Notes: a model not told the origin generated them from the letters alone. A stretch of 64,000 nt of DNA from Ignavibacteria bacterium (GCA_025612375.1 JAAXKN010000008.1:1-64000), one strand, 5' to 3'. Positions 46,793 to 56,647 are shown, counted from the stretch's first letter. A program made the numbers and translations.

Positions 46793-48712
46793 ATGAAGAG
46801 CCCGTCTTTACCTGCTGCACGCATCATGCTTCCATTATTAATTACTCTTTTATTATTAAGTACAGATTTATTTTCACAGGCTAAGGATTTATATGTCCCT
46901 CTTAACATTAAAAATGCCGTAGAAAAGCAAACGCGCACGCTAAGCGGAATGCCGGGGAAAAACTACTGGCAGAACCGTTCGGACTATAAGATCCAGGCCT
47001 CGCTGGACCCCAAAACAAGACTCCTTACGGGAAAAGAAGAAATTACTTACTTCAACGACAGCCCCGACACGCTTAAGGAAATTGTAATAAGGCTTTACCA
47101 TGATATATTCAGGTATGAGGCCGCAAGGGATTTTCCAGTGGGCAAAAGATTCCTCTCGGACGGGATGAATATTGAAAATTTAACCGTTGCCGGAAGTGAA
47201 ATAAATATTAAGGACAATAAAACAGTAAACCGCTCGGGTACAAACATGACCGTTAAGGTGCCTGAAAAGATCCTCCCTAAAAGCAACATTAAACTTGAAG
47301 TAAGCTGGAGCTTTACAATGCCCAACGGCTCATTCAGAATGGGCACTTACGGAGATTCAACGTTCATGGTTGCATACTGGTACCCACAGATGGCGGTATA
47401 TGACGACATAGACGGATGGGACAGGACAGATTACACGGGAACGGTGGAATTTTATAACGATTTTTCAAACTATGACGTTGAACTGACCGAGCCTGAGGGA
47501 ATCGGCCTCTGGGCTACGGGTGAACTTCAGAACGCCAAAGATATATTTTCAGACAAGATTCTTGACCGCATAAATCTTGCAAAAACTTCGGACAATGTAG
47601 TTAACATTGTTACAAAAGAAGACCTTTCAAAAAAAGACATTTACCAGGATAATGACAGCCGCACCTGGCACTTTAAGGCCAGTCGCGTGCCCGACTTTGC
47701 CTTTGCAATGAGCAGCCATTATCTCTGGGACGGCGTGAGCATTGAGGTGGATAAAGGCTCTCACCGCAGGACTTTTATAAGTGCAGCATACAATGAGGCT
47801 TCAAAGGATTTCTATGAGGTAGCTTCAATTGCAAGAAAAACGGTTGAAAGCCTTTCGTTCGACCTTCCGGGTGTAGCGTATCCGTACCCGTGCCTTACAG
47901 TTTTTAACGGTGAAGGAGGCATGGAGTTTCCCATGATGGTTAACGACGGCTCTATGGAAAACCGCTCTGAAACCGTGCACGTTACCTCCCACGAAATTAC
48001 GCACACATACTTCCCGTTTTATATGGGTACAAACGAGCGCAAGTACGCGTGGATGGATGAAGGCTGGGCAACCATGATACCTTTCGACCTGCAGGCTTCC
48101 CTTGCTCCGGGATATGACCCGAGATCGGAAAATGCCCGTGACTATGCCTCTTTTGCCGGAGGCGAGCAGGACATGCCCATTATGACGCTTTCTTATATGA
48201 TGAAATGGGGCTCGTACAGAATTGCTTCATACAGAAAGCCTGGAGTGGCCTACGACATGCTGAGGGCTTTACTGGGAAAGAAAACCTTCGATAATGCGCT
48301 CAGAGAATACATAAGCCGCTGGAACGGAAAACACCCCGGCCCATATGATTTCTTCAACACGTTCAATGATTATCTTAAAACTGACTTAAACTGGTTCTGG
48401 AACAGATGGTTTTTTGAAAAAGGTTACCCCGACCTGGCAATAAAAGAAGTAAAAGTTGAAGATAATAAATTAAAATTGCTAATTACAAATGAAGGTACAA
48501 TACCTGTTCCAATTGTTCTTAACATAACGTGGGAAGACGGCAGGAAGGTAATTATTCCGCGGGACGCTGAAGTATGGAAAGATTCCAGCTCCACGTGGAT
48601 CGAATGCGGAACAAGCGGAAAAATAAAATCAGTAGAGCTGGGTGATCCATCGGTTCCGGATATTAACAAAAAGAATAACTTTTTTGAATTTAATAATCAA
48701 AGTTCCTTATAA
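46793..48712 (+). CDS. Secreted M1-family metallopeptidase
   Basis: This 639-residue aminopeptidase-like zinc peptidase has a signal peptide (about 1-28, ending near LFSQ). The N-terminal beta domain is followed by the catalytic domain. The zinc ligands are His400 and His404 in HEITH and Glu423 in WMDEGWATM, spaced exactly as in M1 (HEXXH-18-E). The exopeptidase motif is GEGGMEFPMM (G-x-M-E-x form). A C-terminal domain with a beta-sandwich follows, but no T9SS sorting signal is visible, so it is probably periplasmic. A good GGAG precedes the ATG. Confidence 0.92.
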   Translation: MKSPSLPAARIMLPLLITLLLLSTDLFSQAKDLYVPLNIKNAVEKQTRTLSGMPGKNYWQNRSDYKIQASLDPKTRLLTGKEEITYFNDSPDTLKEIVIRLYHDIFRYEAARDFPVGKRFLSDGMNIENLTVAGSEINIKDNKTVNRSGTNMTVKVPEKILPKSNIKLEVSWSFTMPNGSFRMGTYGDSTFMVAYWYPQMAVYDDIDGWDRTDYTGTVEFYNDFSNYDVELTEPEGIGLWATGELQNAKDIFSDKILDRINLAKTSDNVVNIVTKEDLSKKDIYQDNDSRTWHFKASRVPDFAFAMSSHYLWDGVSIEVDKGSHRRTFISAAYNEASKDFYEVASIARKTVESLSFDLPGVAYPYPCLTVFNGEGGMEFPMMVNDGSMENRSETVHVTSHEITHTYFPFYMGTNERKYAWMDEGWATMIPFDLQASLAPGYDPRSENARDYASFAGGEQDMPIMTLSYMMKWGSYRIASYRKPGVAYDMLRALLGKKTFDNALREYISRWNGKHPGPYDFFNTFNDYLKTDLNWFWNRWFFEKGYPDLAIKEVKVEDNKLKLLITNEGTIPVPIVLNITWEDGRKVIIPRDAEVWKDSSSTWIECGTSGKIKSVELGDPSVPDINKKNNFFEFNNQSSL

Positions 48713-48721
48713 ACAATCAAA

Positions 48722-48754
48722 GTAACAGTTCAGGCGTATGTCCTGAACTGTTAC
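48722..48754 (+). other. Perfect 13-bp hairpin before the subtilase gene
   Basis: GTAACAGTTCAGG (48722-48734) and CCTGAACTGTTAC (48742-48754) are perfectly complementary with a 7-nt loop. No T-run follows. It fills most of the short gap between the M1 peptidase stop and the subtilase start. Confidence 0.75.
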
Positions 48755-48778
48755 CAGACATAAGTGAAGGTCGTCAAG

Positions 48779-51607
48779 ATGTTAAGAAAAGCTGCTTACC
48801 TGTTCTTTTTTATATTTTTAAGTAATCTGGCTTTTAGCGCCACCTCCCAAAAGGGAAGGGTATTGGGCCAGGGAAACACTCATTACCTCCGGGGTGAAGT
48901 TGTAGTAAAGCTGAAGTCCGGAGCGAGGCTGAATAAGTCTCTGGCTTATGCTTCCTTAAGTAAAAAGCTGAGTGCCTACAGTATTAAAAATATATCAAGT
49001 ACATTTCCCGATAAGACTGGCATTCTGGAAGATATAGTTACAGTTGAGTACGGCTCGGACGTTGATCCCCGGGATATGGCAGAGAAAGTCAAATCCACAG
49101 GTGAAGTCCTCTGGGCAGAACCCCACTTTGTATACAAAACCAGCACAGTGCCAAACGACCCCAGCTACAGCCAGCAGTGGAGCCTTGCGACCATACAGGC
49201 CGAGCTTGCATGGGGAATTACCAAAGGAAGCGATGCAATAATTATCGGCATCGTGGATACAGGAGTAGAATGGGGCCATCCCGATCTGACGGATAAAATC
49301 TGGATAAATACAAAGGAAACTCCGGATAACGGAGTTGATGACGACCATAACGGCTACGTTGATGACGTAAGGGGATGGGACTTCGGTGGCATGACAGGAA
49401 CGCCCGACAATAACCCGGACGAGGATCAGGCTGACCACGGGACGCACGTGGCCGGTATTGCCGCTGCCACAACGGGTAACGGAAAAGGAATAGCCTCCAT
49501 AGGGTATAACTGCAGGATTATGGCAGTTAAAACCTCAAGAAACGACGACCGTGATTCCCAGGGTGAAGTTTATGTCGATTACGGCTATGAGGGAATAATC
49601 TATGCCGTGGATAACGGCGCCAGGGTAATCAACTGCAGCTGGGGCGGTGACGGATATTCAAAGATGGGGCAGGACGTGGTGGATTACGCCCTTTCAAAGA
49701 ATGTGCTTATTGTCGCCTCTGCCGGCAATGAAAATTCAGACGCGGCTTCATATCCGGCTTCTTACGACGGCGTGCTATCAGTGGGCTCAACAGACCAGCT
49801 GAATGACACCAGATCATACTACTCAAACTTCGGCTCTACGGTGGATGTATTTGCCCCGGGAAGCAACATTTATTCTACATGGAAACAGGACGTATACAGA
49901 AACCTCTCCGGAACCTCAATGGCTTCACCACTTGTTGCAGGGCTTGCAGGACTGGTACTGTCGCGTTTTCCACAGTTTACGCCCCGCCAGGCAGCAGAAC
50001 AGATAAGGGTTAACTGCGACAACATAGACGCCGCCAATCCTTCGTATAAGTACCAGTTAGGCGGAGGAAGGATCAACGCCTTTAAGGCATTAAATAACGT
50101 AAACTCGAAATCCGTAAGGGGTTACGATTTTGTTTTCTCCGATGAGGAGGGGAATAACAATGGGGTTTTTGAACCCGGCGAAACAGTAACCCTTTCAGCA
50201 AATTTTGTAAATTACCTGGATCCGGTATCTTCACTGAGTATAACTTTAGAGAGTCTGGACGGCTATGCTTCGGTTACAGGAGCGTCATTCAGCCAGGGGC
50301 AGGCTCAGACACTTTCAAGCTTTAATAACAGCATGAGCAAGTTCCGCTTTACCATAAACAGCAATGTGCCGAATAATTATGAAATGAAGCTCCTCCTTAA
50401 ATATAATGACGGCACATATTCCGACTACCAGGTGATTGCAGTTAAGGTTAACCCTTCCTACATGACCCAGACATCGGGAAAAGCCGGTCTTACAATTACG
50501 AGCAAGGGGAATCTTGGCTTTAATGACTACCCGATGAATTTTGAAGGCGACGGCTTCCGCTACAACGGGGGATCGAACCTTCTTTTTGAAGGCGCCCTTA
50601 TGTACGGAATTTCCGCGGATAAGCTCACAGACGCCGCAAGAACGGGTGACGTGCAGGAACAGGATTTTAAGGTGCTGAAGAATTTTATGCTTGCTAAAAA
50701 TCAGTTAACGGGAGGCTATGAAGGGTTTACCATGTTTAATGACGAGGACGCCGGGAGCTACAGCCTGGGGGTTGAAACAACGCTTCGTTCTTATTCATAC
50801 GCACAGGCGCCCTATGATAAATTTGTGATCTTAAGATACCGCATGGCCAACAAAAGCGGAAACGACATAACCGGCTTCCGTGCGGGGTTATTCCTTGACT
50901 GGGACATTAATGCCGATACGGCTACGGCTGATAATGCATACTGGGAAAAGGATTACAACTTCGGCTATGCATATAGCCAGCTCAGTAATCCCGGAGTAAT
51001 TGCAGGATGCGCGCTTGTATCTTCAGGCGATTTCAACTATTACGCCATACGCAACGACGGCTCCGAAGGCGGGGTTGGTTTATATACCCCGAGCCAGAAC
51101 GAATTTACAAAACAGGAGAAGTGGACAACACTCTCGACACAGAAAATGAGCGCCGGAACAGGGGACATTTCCATGGTGGTATCCGGAGGCCCATATAGCA
51201 TAAAAGCAAACGACACGCTTGAAGTTGCCTTTGCAATTTTTGCAGGAGAGACGATGGCGGATTTGAGGAATACGGTCCAGAACGCCAGGAAGAAGTTTCA
51301 TGAGATAGTAAACACAAGTGATACAGGAGAGGTTGCGATTCCGGTTGAATACAGCCTGAGCCAGAACTATCCAAATCCCTTTAACCCCGGGACGCAGATC
51401 GACTATTCAATTCCTGAGGCATCGGATGTAACGCTTAAGGTATACAATATTTTGGGGCGTGAAGTGGCAACGCTAGTTAATATGCACCAGAATAGCGGCC
51501 GTTACACAGCTGAATTCAAGAGCGAAGGCCTTCCAAGCGGCATATACATCTACCGTCTCAAAGCCGGTAACTACACCTCCGCAAAGAAGATGACAATCTT
51601 GAAATAA
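48779..51607 (+). CDS. Subtilisin-like serine protease with T9SS sorting domain
   Basis: This 942-residue extracellular protease (S8 family) has a signal peptide (about 1-22), an inhibitor-like propeptide region (about 25-125), and the subtilase domain with the catalytic triad Asp160 (GIVDTGVEW), His220 (DHGTHVAG) and Ser380 (SGTSMASPLVAG). An Ig-like and beta-rich middle part (about 425-850) follows. The C-terminal type-A sorting domain (about 862-942) holds NYPNPFNP and ends in KKMTILK, so export is through the type IX system and the domain is removed outside. ATG at 48779 with GAAGG 8 nt upstream is chosen over GTG at 48764. Confidence 0.95.
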   Translation: MLRKAAYLFFFIFLSNLAFSATSQKGRVLGQGNTHYLRGEVVVKLKSGARLNKSLAYASLSKKLSAYSIKNISSTFPDKTGILEDIVTVEYGSDVDPRDMAEKVKSTGEVLWAEPHFVYKTSTVPNDPSYSQQWSLATIQAELAWGITKGSDAIIIGIVDTGVEWGHPDLTDKIWINTKETPDNGVDDDHNGYVDDVRGWDFGGMTGTPDNNPDEDQADHGTHVAGIAAATTGNGKGIASIGYNCRIMAVKTSRNDDRDSQGEVYVDYGYEGIIYAVDNGARVINCSWGGDGYSKMGQDVVDYALSKNVLIVASAGNENSDAASYPASYDGVLSVGSTDQLNDTRSYYSNFGSTVDVFAPGSNIYSTWKQDVYRNLSGTSMASPLVAGLAGLVLSRFPQFTPRQAAEQIRVNCDNIDAANPSYKYQLGGGRINAFKALNNVNSKSVRGYDFVFSDEEGNNNGVFEPGETVTLSANFVNYLDPVSSLSITLESLDGYASVTGASFSQGQAQTLSSFNNSMSKFRFTINSNVPNNYEMKLLLKYNDGTYSDYQVIAVKVNPSYMTQTSGKAGLTITSKGNLGFNDYPMNFEGDGFRYNGGSNLLFEGALMYGISADKLTDAARTGDVQEQDFKVLKNFMLAKNQLTGGYEGFTMFNDEDAGSYSLGVETTLRSYSYAQAPYDKFVILRYRMANKSGNDITGFRAGLFLDWDINADTATADNAYWEKDYNFGYAYSQLSNPGVIAGCALVSSGDFNYYAIRNDGSEGGVGLYTPSQNEFTKQEKWTTLSTQKMSAGTGDISMVVSGGPYSIKANDTLEVAFAIFAGETMADLRNTVQNARKKFHEIVNTSDTGEVAIPVEYSLSQNYPNPFNPGTQIDYSIPEASDVTLKVYNILGREVATLVNMHQNSGRYTAEFKSEGLPSGIYIYRLKAGNYTSAKKMTILK

Positions 51608-51632
51608 TTCGTTTACAAATGCTACAAATTGG

Positions 51633-51837
51633 TAACTGCTAACGCAGTTAGGAAATTTCTTTGATTCAAAGCAAAGTTTTTCCTATCCGCGTTAGCGGAT
51701 ACCTACAAATAGACAACCGCTGAAAGCGGTTAAAAGAATTATTTCAACACTGAATTGAAAATTGTCCTATCCGCGTTAGCGGATACCTATTTGTAGAAAA
51801 GCAGATCAAAAATAAATTCCGAACCACGCAGTGGTTC
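51633..51837. repeat. Five palindromes upstream of the RAYT gene
   Basis: Palindromes at 51633-51650 (TAACTGC/GCAGTTA, loop TAAC), 51684-51701 and 51768-51785 (TATCCGC/GCGGATA, loop GTTA), 51715-51731 (AACCGC/GCGGTT, loop TGAAA) and 51821-51837 (GAACCAC/GTGGTTC, loop GCA). The TATCCGC copies are followed by CCTACAAATAG or CCTATTTGTAG. They are the presumed target repeats of the adjacent transposase. Confidence 0.85.
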
Positions 51838-51960
51838 CATATGCCGGCTTTGCACGGAATAATAAACATTCTATATTTTCCCTTCCCGCTTGCATGTTGT
51901 GGTATTATTTATAATAATATCATTAACCTTCCCTTAAAAACAATTATGAGGTATGCTGGC

Positions 51961-52413
51961 ATGGCAAACACGTATTCCCAGGTCTACATCCATATTGTTC
52001 ATTCCACACTGGGCAGAGTACCTTTAAACCATCCGGACTTCAAGGATGAGCTCTGCAAGTACATTACAGGAATTGTATCTAAAAAACGTCAGAAGATGAT
52101 TGCAATTAACTGCGTAAGTGATCATATCCATTATTTCCTTGGTCTGAATACGGAATTGTCCATTGCTGAGATTGTCAGGGAAGTAAAGCGTTCTTCAACA
52201 TGTTTTATCAATGATAAGAGACTCTGCCTGGGTGAATTCAAATGGCAGGATGGATACGGTGCATTTTCATATTCACATTCACATATTGACAGGGTGGTCA
52301 GATACATTGCTCGCCAGGAAGAACACCACAGGATACGGACATTTCAGGAAGAATACATTGAATTTTTGAAATCATTCGGGGTGAAATATGATCTTAAATA
52401 TGTGTTTGGGTAG
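51961..52413 (+). CDS. IS200-like (REP-associated, RAYT-type) Y1 transposase
   Basis: This 150-residue protein is of the Y1_Tnp HUH nuclease family. The metal-binding HUH motif is His55-Ile-His57 (SDHIHYFL). The catalytic tyrosine is Tyr115 in YIARQEEHH, with Gln119 in the usual Y-x3-Q spacing. These enzymes nick single-stranded DNA at hairpins and copy or move REP sequences. It is a single gene with no TnpB. Its location among matching palindromes indicates a domesticated RAYT rather than a mobile IS200. Start ATG 51961 matches the family; longer upstream reading would cross the palindromes. Confidence 0.9.
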   Translation: MANTYSQVYIHIVHSTLGRVPLNHPDFKDELCKYITGIVSKKRQKMIAINCVSDHIHYFLGLNTELSIAEIVREVKRSSTCFINDKRLCLGEFKWQDGYGAFSYSHSHIDRVVRYIARQEEHHRIRTFQEEYIEFLKSFGVKYDLKYVFG

Positions 52414-52423
52414 GGAAAAATAT

Positions 52424-52493
52424 GGAACCACTACGTGGTTCTGAAAATCTTTTCTTTCATATTCCTACAAATAGGTATCCGCTAAAGCGGATA
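52424..52493. repeat. Two palindromes downstream of the RAYT gene
   Basis: GAACCAC-TAC-GTGGTTC at 52425-52441 has the same stem as the palindrome just upstream of the gene. TATCCGC-TAAA-GCGGATA at 52476-52493 has the same stem as 51684-51701 and is preceded by CTACAAATAGG in inverse orientation. The transposase gene is thus bracketed by pairs of inverted palindromes. Confidence 0.85.
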
Positions 52494-52595
52494 GCAATAG
52501 GTTATATTCAGAAAGCCGGAATGAAACTGGAGCAGGTACAATCTCATCCATACCAGAGATACTGTGAAATTGTTCATGGCATCAAGTTAATATAT

Positions 52596-52628
52596 AAAAA
52601 AAGGCGGGCTTAAAGACCCGCCTTTTTT
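52596..52628 (-). terminator. Terminator of aspS
   Basis: The arms AAAAAAGGCGGG and CCCGCCTTTTTT form a 12-bp stem with T-runs on both strands. It lies 16 bp past the aspS stop. Confidence 0.9.
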
Positions 52629-52643
52629 ATATTATTTTGTAGA

Positions 52644-54410
52644 TTATCTGACTTTTATGTGCAGCTCTTTTAACTGGTCGTCGGCTACGGTTGAGGGGGC
52701 CTCGTCCATTAAAGATACTGCGCTGGCTGTCTTCGGGAACGCTATTACTTCCCTTATTGAAGGCGCACCGGCAAATATCATAGCCATTCTGTCGAATCCG
52801 AATGCAATTCCTCCGTGAGGCGGTGCTCCGTACTTGAAGGCGTTCATAAGGAATCCGAACTTCATCTCGGCTTCTTCATCCGAAATACCCAAAGCCTTGA
52901 ACATCAATGACTGAAGGTTTGCGTCGTGGATTCTTATGCTGCCTCCGGCAATTTCGCTTCCGTTTAATACAAGATCGTATGCGCGGGCTTTAACCCTTGC
53001 CGGGTCTGTAAGCATGTATTCAACGTCTTCAAGCCTTGGAGAGGTAAACGGGTGATGCATTGCATAGAAACGCTTTGTATCTTCGTCCCACTCGAAAAGA
53101 GGGAAGTCCGTAACCCACAGAAGCGCCGGCTTGGCTTCTGGCGTAATCAGGCTTAGCCTGCGTGCCATCTCAAGCCTTAAGTAGCCCATTACGGTCAGAG
53201 CTTTCAGGCGTGGGCCTGAAATTATGAATATCAAATCTCCTGCCTCAGCACCCATCTTCTTAATAATTGCCTTCTGTTCTTCTTCGGTTAAGAATTTAAC
53301 AGTGGGAGATTCCAGGCCGTCTTCTTTTACCCTCATCCATATGAGGCCGCTGGCACCAAGCTTCTTTACAAAATCTGTCAGAACGTCAAGCTGGTTTCTT
53401 GTATAATCTCCGCATCCTTTTGCAAGAAGTGAAGTTACGATGCCGCCTTTTTCTATTGCATCCTGGTAGACGCGGAAAGTTGAATTCTTAAGCTCTTCAT
53501 TTAATGTAATCATCTCAAGACCGAATCTAAGGTCGGGCTTGTCGCTGCCGTACTTTTCCATGGCCTGGTCAAATGTCAGTCTTGGAATGGGGAGCGTGAG
53601 GTCGTAGTCTTTAATTTCCTTAAAGAACCGCTGCATCAGGCCTTCGACGATACCGAAAACGTCTTCCTGGTCCACAAAAGACATCTCAACGTCTATCTGC
53701 GTAAACTCGGGTTGTCTGTCGGCTCTTAAATCCTCGTCGCGGAAGCACTTTACAACCTGGAAGTAGCGGTCCATGCCTGAAACCATCAGTATCTGCTTAT
53801 ACTGCTGCGGCGACTGCGGCAGGGCGTAGAATTTTCCCTTATGGACGCGGCTCGGCACCAGATAATCTCTTGCGCCCTCAGGAGTGCTTTTCATTAAGAC
53901 CGGAGTTTCAATTTCAACAAAGCTGTTCTCGTCAAAATACTTCCTTGTAATCTGGTACATCTTGTGGCGCAGAAGCAGGTTCTTCTGCATAGAAGGGCGT
54001 CTTAAGTCCAGATAGCGGTACTTTAAGCGCAGGTCCTCATTTGTATCCACATTATCTGTCAAAGGGAATGGCGGCGTTTTAGCCTGGTTGAGTATAATGA
54101 GCTTATCCGCCATTACATCTATAAGTCCTGTAGAAAGCTGCGGGTTTTCAGTGCCCTCGGGGCGGCGTCTTACCTTGCCTACTACGGAAATTACATACTC
54201 TCCTCTTAAGTCTTTTGCAAGCTCGTGAGTTTCTGAATTATAATGAGGCTCAAAGACCACCTGCGTAATGCCGTAACGGTCGCGCAGGTCAATGAATATT
54301 ACTCCTCCAAGATCACGCCTGGTATCTACCCAGCCGTTCAGGACGACTTCCTCTCCAATGTTTTGCTCTCTCAGCTCTCCGCAGGTATGTGTTCGTGTCT
54401 TAAATTGCAT
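52644..54410 (-). CDS. aspS: Aspartyl-tRNA synthetase
   Basis: This 588-residue class II synthetase charges tRNA-Asp. It has the N-terminal OB anticodon-binding domain (about 1-105; GWVDTRRDLGGVIFIDLRDRYG). Motif 2 is CFRDEDLRADRQPEFTQID and motif 3 is GIAFGFDRMAM. A GAD insertion domain lies between motifs 2 and 3, as in bacterial-type AspRS. Discriminating versus nondiscriminating (Asp/Asn) type cannot be told safely from this. It is transcribed alone. Confidence 0.97.
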   Translation of the reverse strand: MQFKTRTHTCGELREQNIGEEVVLNGWVDTRRDLGGVIFIDLRDRYGITQVVFEPHYNSETHELAKDLRGEYVISVVGKVRRRPEGTENPQLSTGLIDVMADKLIILNQAKTPPFPLTDNVDTNEDLRLKYRYLDLRRPSMQKNLLLRHKMYQITRKYFDENSFVEIETPVLMKSTPEGARDYLVPSRVHKGKFYALPQSPQQYKQILMVSGMDRYFQVVKCFRDEDLRADRQPEFTQIDVEMSFVDQEDVFGIVEGLMQRFFKEIKDYDLTLPIPRLTFDQAMEKYGSDKPDLRFGLEMITLNEELKNSTFRVYQDAIEKGGIVTSLLAKGCGDYTRNQLDVLTDFVKKLGASGLIWMRVKEDGLESPTVKFLTEEEQKAIIKKMGAEAGDLIFIISGPRLKALTVMGYLRLEMARRLSLITPEAKPALLWVTDFPLFEWDEDTKRFYAMHHPFTSPRLEDVEYMLTDPARVKARAYDLVLNGSEIAGGSIRIHDANLQSLMFKALGISDEEAEMKFGFLMNAFKYGAPPHGGIAFGFDRMAMIFAGAPSIREVIAFPKTASAVSLMDEAPSTVADDQLKELHIKVR

Positions 54411-54501
54411 CGGTTCTTACTTACTCCAAAAAAAATTATAGTATAATGCGAAGATAATAAAAACTTCTTTTAATTTCGAATCAGCCCCAATAAATGTTAA
54501 A

Positions 54502-54522
54502 TTTTAAGTTTTAAGTTTTAAG
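54502..54522 (+). repeat. Triple 7-bp tandem repeat
   Basis: Three direct copies of TTTTAAG lie in the intergenic region between aspS and the divergent histidine kinase gene. Confidence 0.8.
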
Positions 54523-54621
54523 TTGAATTCTATACCTCCGCCTTTCCCTTTACCTTTGCATGGATTTTTAATATGTTCGCAGGAATAAGAATTTGCTCCG
54601 AGTAATTAAACAAAGGATCCA

Positions 54622-56550
54622 ATGGCGCCTTTTGAACCCAAGATCATCAGGAATATAAAAATATCCTGGAAGCTGAGGCTTACGGCTTTGGGCTTTCTTC
54701 TGCCCCTCGTAATACTGCTTTACCAGCTCATCTCAGAAAAGAATATATCGATAGATTTTGCGGACAGAGAATTAAGGGGAACAGTCTATCTCCAGCCCTT
54801 AAGTGAACTCTACAGGTATATGTGGCAGCTTGACCGTGAGGCAATTTACGGAAAAATAAACACTAAGGCTGAAGTACTTTCCGGCAAAGTTGACGCCGCC
54901 TTCAGGCGCCTGGATGAATATGAAAAGAAATTCCCATGCTACAGCAGGATATCTAATGATATAAAGGAAATTACAGCCCTGAGGTCTGAATTCATCAGTA
55001 ACTTTCCTGTTGCCTCCCTTCAGGAAAAGGGCTATAAGAGCATGGAAATGCTGCAGAAGGTCCGCTTTGTAATCATTGACGTAGGAGACTTATCCAACCT
55101 CATACTTGACCCGAGGCTCGACAGCTACTACCTGATGAATACGGTCCTGATGAGAATTCCGGAAGCTACTTTTCAGATCTACCAGATCATACATTATTCC
55201 GATATGATACATACCGGACTCAGGCTGAGCCCTGATGAACTCTCACGCGTGCTTGAGCTTAACGGGCTCTTAAAATCCAATATAGTTAAAACCCGGGTGA
55301 CTATGGAATACGCCTTCGGGCGTAACGCAGGCGGACAGCTGCAAAGTGCCCTGAAGACAAAACTGCTGGATGCCATAAATAAATCCAGGTTTTTTACTCA
55401 GATACTGGACAGCGCCTTAAAAAACAGAACTATTCCTGAAAAGGCTTTATTTGAAGCCTCGGCAATTCAGGCCGTGGATTCAAACTTCAAGCTCTGGAAA
55501 AGCTCCACCGAAGAGCTGGATAACCTGATTAAAAAAAGGATCGTAGAGCTTAAATATAAAAAGTATTTAGCTCTCGGCATTGCAGGCGTTTTTATTCTGC
55601 TTACAACAATGATCTTTATTTTTGTTTCGGGAAACATTACGCGCTCGGTTCAAAGGCTCAATGAAGCGGCAAACAGGGTGTCAATCGGGGACCTGGATGC
55701 CACGGTAGATATAAATGCAATGGACGAGCTAGGCAATCTGGGGCGGAACTTTAACAAGATGGTTGTGGAATTAAGGAGCTTTATAAAAGAGAAAACAGAA
55801 CGATTCGAGGAAACTGAAAAAGAACTTACAAACAGGATCTACCAGCATGAACAGCAGGAGGAAGCAACAAGCCAGCAGCTGAGAAACCTTTCTTCAAGAA
55901 TACAGTCCATCAGGGAAGAGGAAAGAACAATGATTGCCCGCGAGATCCATGATGAACTAGGACAGGTGCTTACGGTCCTGAAGATACAGATATCCCTCTT
56001 TGCAAATAAACTCAGAGACGACCAGAAATACTTAAAGGAAAAAATTGAATCTGCCAGCAAGGTAATTGATAAAACAGTTGAATCGGTGCAGAGGATATCG
56101 GCAAAGCTCAGGCCGGGGATACTCGACGACCTGGGGCTGATACCCGCCATAGAATGGCAGGCACAGGATTTTCAGAAAAGTACCGGAATTAAATGCGACT
56201 TAAGCCTACCGAAAGAGGAAATTGAAATGGATGAGGAAAAGTCCACAGCCATATTCAGGATCTTTCAGGAAGCGCTTACAAACGTGGCAAGGCATGCAGA
56301 TGCAAGTCTTATATCCGTATTTATGGGAATTTCCGGCAGGAACTTGGTTCTTGAGGTGACAGACGACGGCAAGGGAATTACCGGACAGCAGCTCTATGAC
56401 CCCAGGTCACTGGGGCTTTTGGGAATGAAGGAGCGCGCCTATATTCTGGGCGGCTCGGTTGTAATTTCAGGAGAGCCGGGCAGGGGAACTTCTGTAAAAG
56501 TTGCTATGCCTGTAGCCGGCAGAAATGAAATCCTGAACGCCGGGGTATAA
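54622..56550 (+). CDS. Membrane sensor histidine kinase, NarX/DesK type
   Basis: This 642-residue kinase has a first membrane helix (about 18-38), a large helical periplasmic sensor (about 40-310), a second helix (about 313-335) and a HAMP domain (about 338-392). A coiled coil precedes the HisKA_3 domain with phospho-acceptor His near 442 in MIAREIHDELGQVL. The HATPase domain has LTNVARHADAS and GLLGMKERA. HisKA_3 kinases pair with NarL-type regulators, and one is encoded 97 bp downstream. The signal is unknown. Confidence 0.94.
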   Translation: MAPFEPKIIRNIKISWKLRLTALGFLLPLVILLYQLISEKNISIDFADRELRGTVYLQPLSELYRYMWQLDREAIYGKINTKAEVLSGKVDAAFRRLDEYEKKFPCYSRISNDIKEITALRSEFISNFPVASLQEKGYKSMEMLQKVRFVIIDVGDLSNLILDPRLDSYYLMNTVLMRIPEATFQIYQIIHYSDMIHTGLRLSPDELSRVLELNGLLKSNIVKTRVTMEYAFGRNAGGQLQSALKTKLLDAINKSRFFTQILDSALKNRTIPEKALFEASAIQAVDSNFKLWKSSTEELDNLIKKRIVELKYKKYLALGIAGVFILLTTMIFIFVSGNITRSVQRLNEAANRVSIGDLDATVDINAMDELGNLGRNFNKMVVELRSFIKEKTERFEETEKELTNRIYQHEQQEEATSQQLRNLSSRIQSIREEERTMIAREIHDELGQVLTVLKIQISLFANKLRDDQKYLKEKIESASKVIDKTVESVQRISAKLRPGILDDLGLIPAIEWQAQDFQKSTGIKCDLSLPKEEIEMDEEKSTAIFRIFQEALTNVARHADASLISVFMGISGRNLVLEVTDDGKGITGQQLYDPRSLGLLGMKERAYILGGSVVISGEPGRGTSVKVAMPVAGRNEILNAGV

Positions 56551-56647
56551 AAGGATTAAAACAGGCGGCAGACAAAGTACAGTCTGAGGCTTGATTTTTA
56601 GCCGGGATTTCTTTTGATTCCATACACAAAATAAAAGGGGAGTTCAG

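Noticed and set aside
52422-52613. 63-codon open frame after the RAYT gene
   Set aside because: It overlaps two REP palindromes and the aspS terminator and has no ribosome-binding site.
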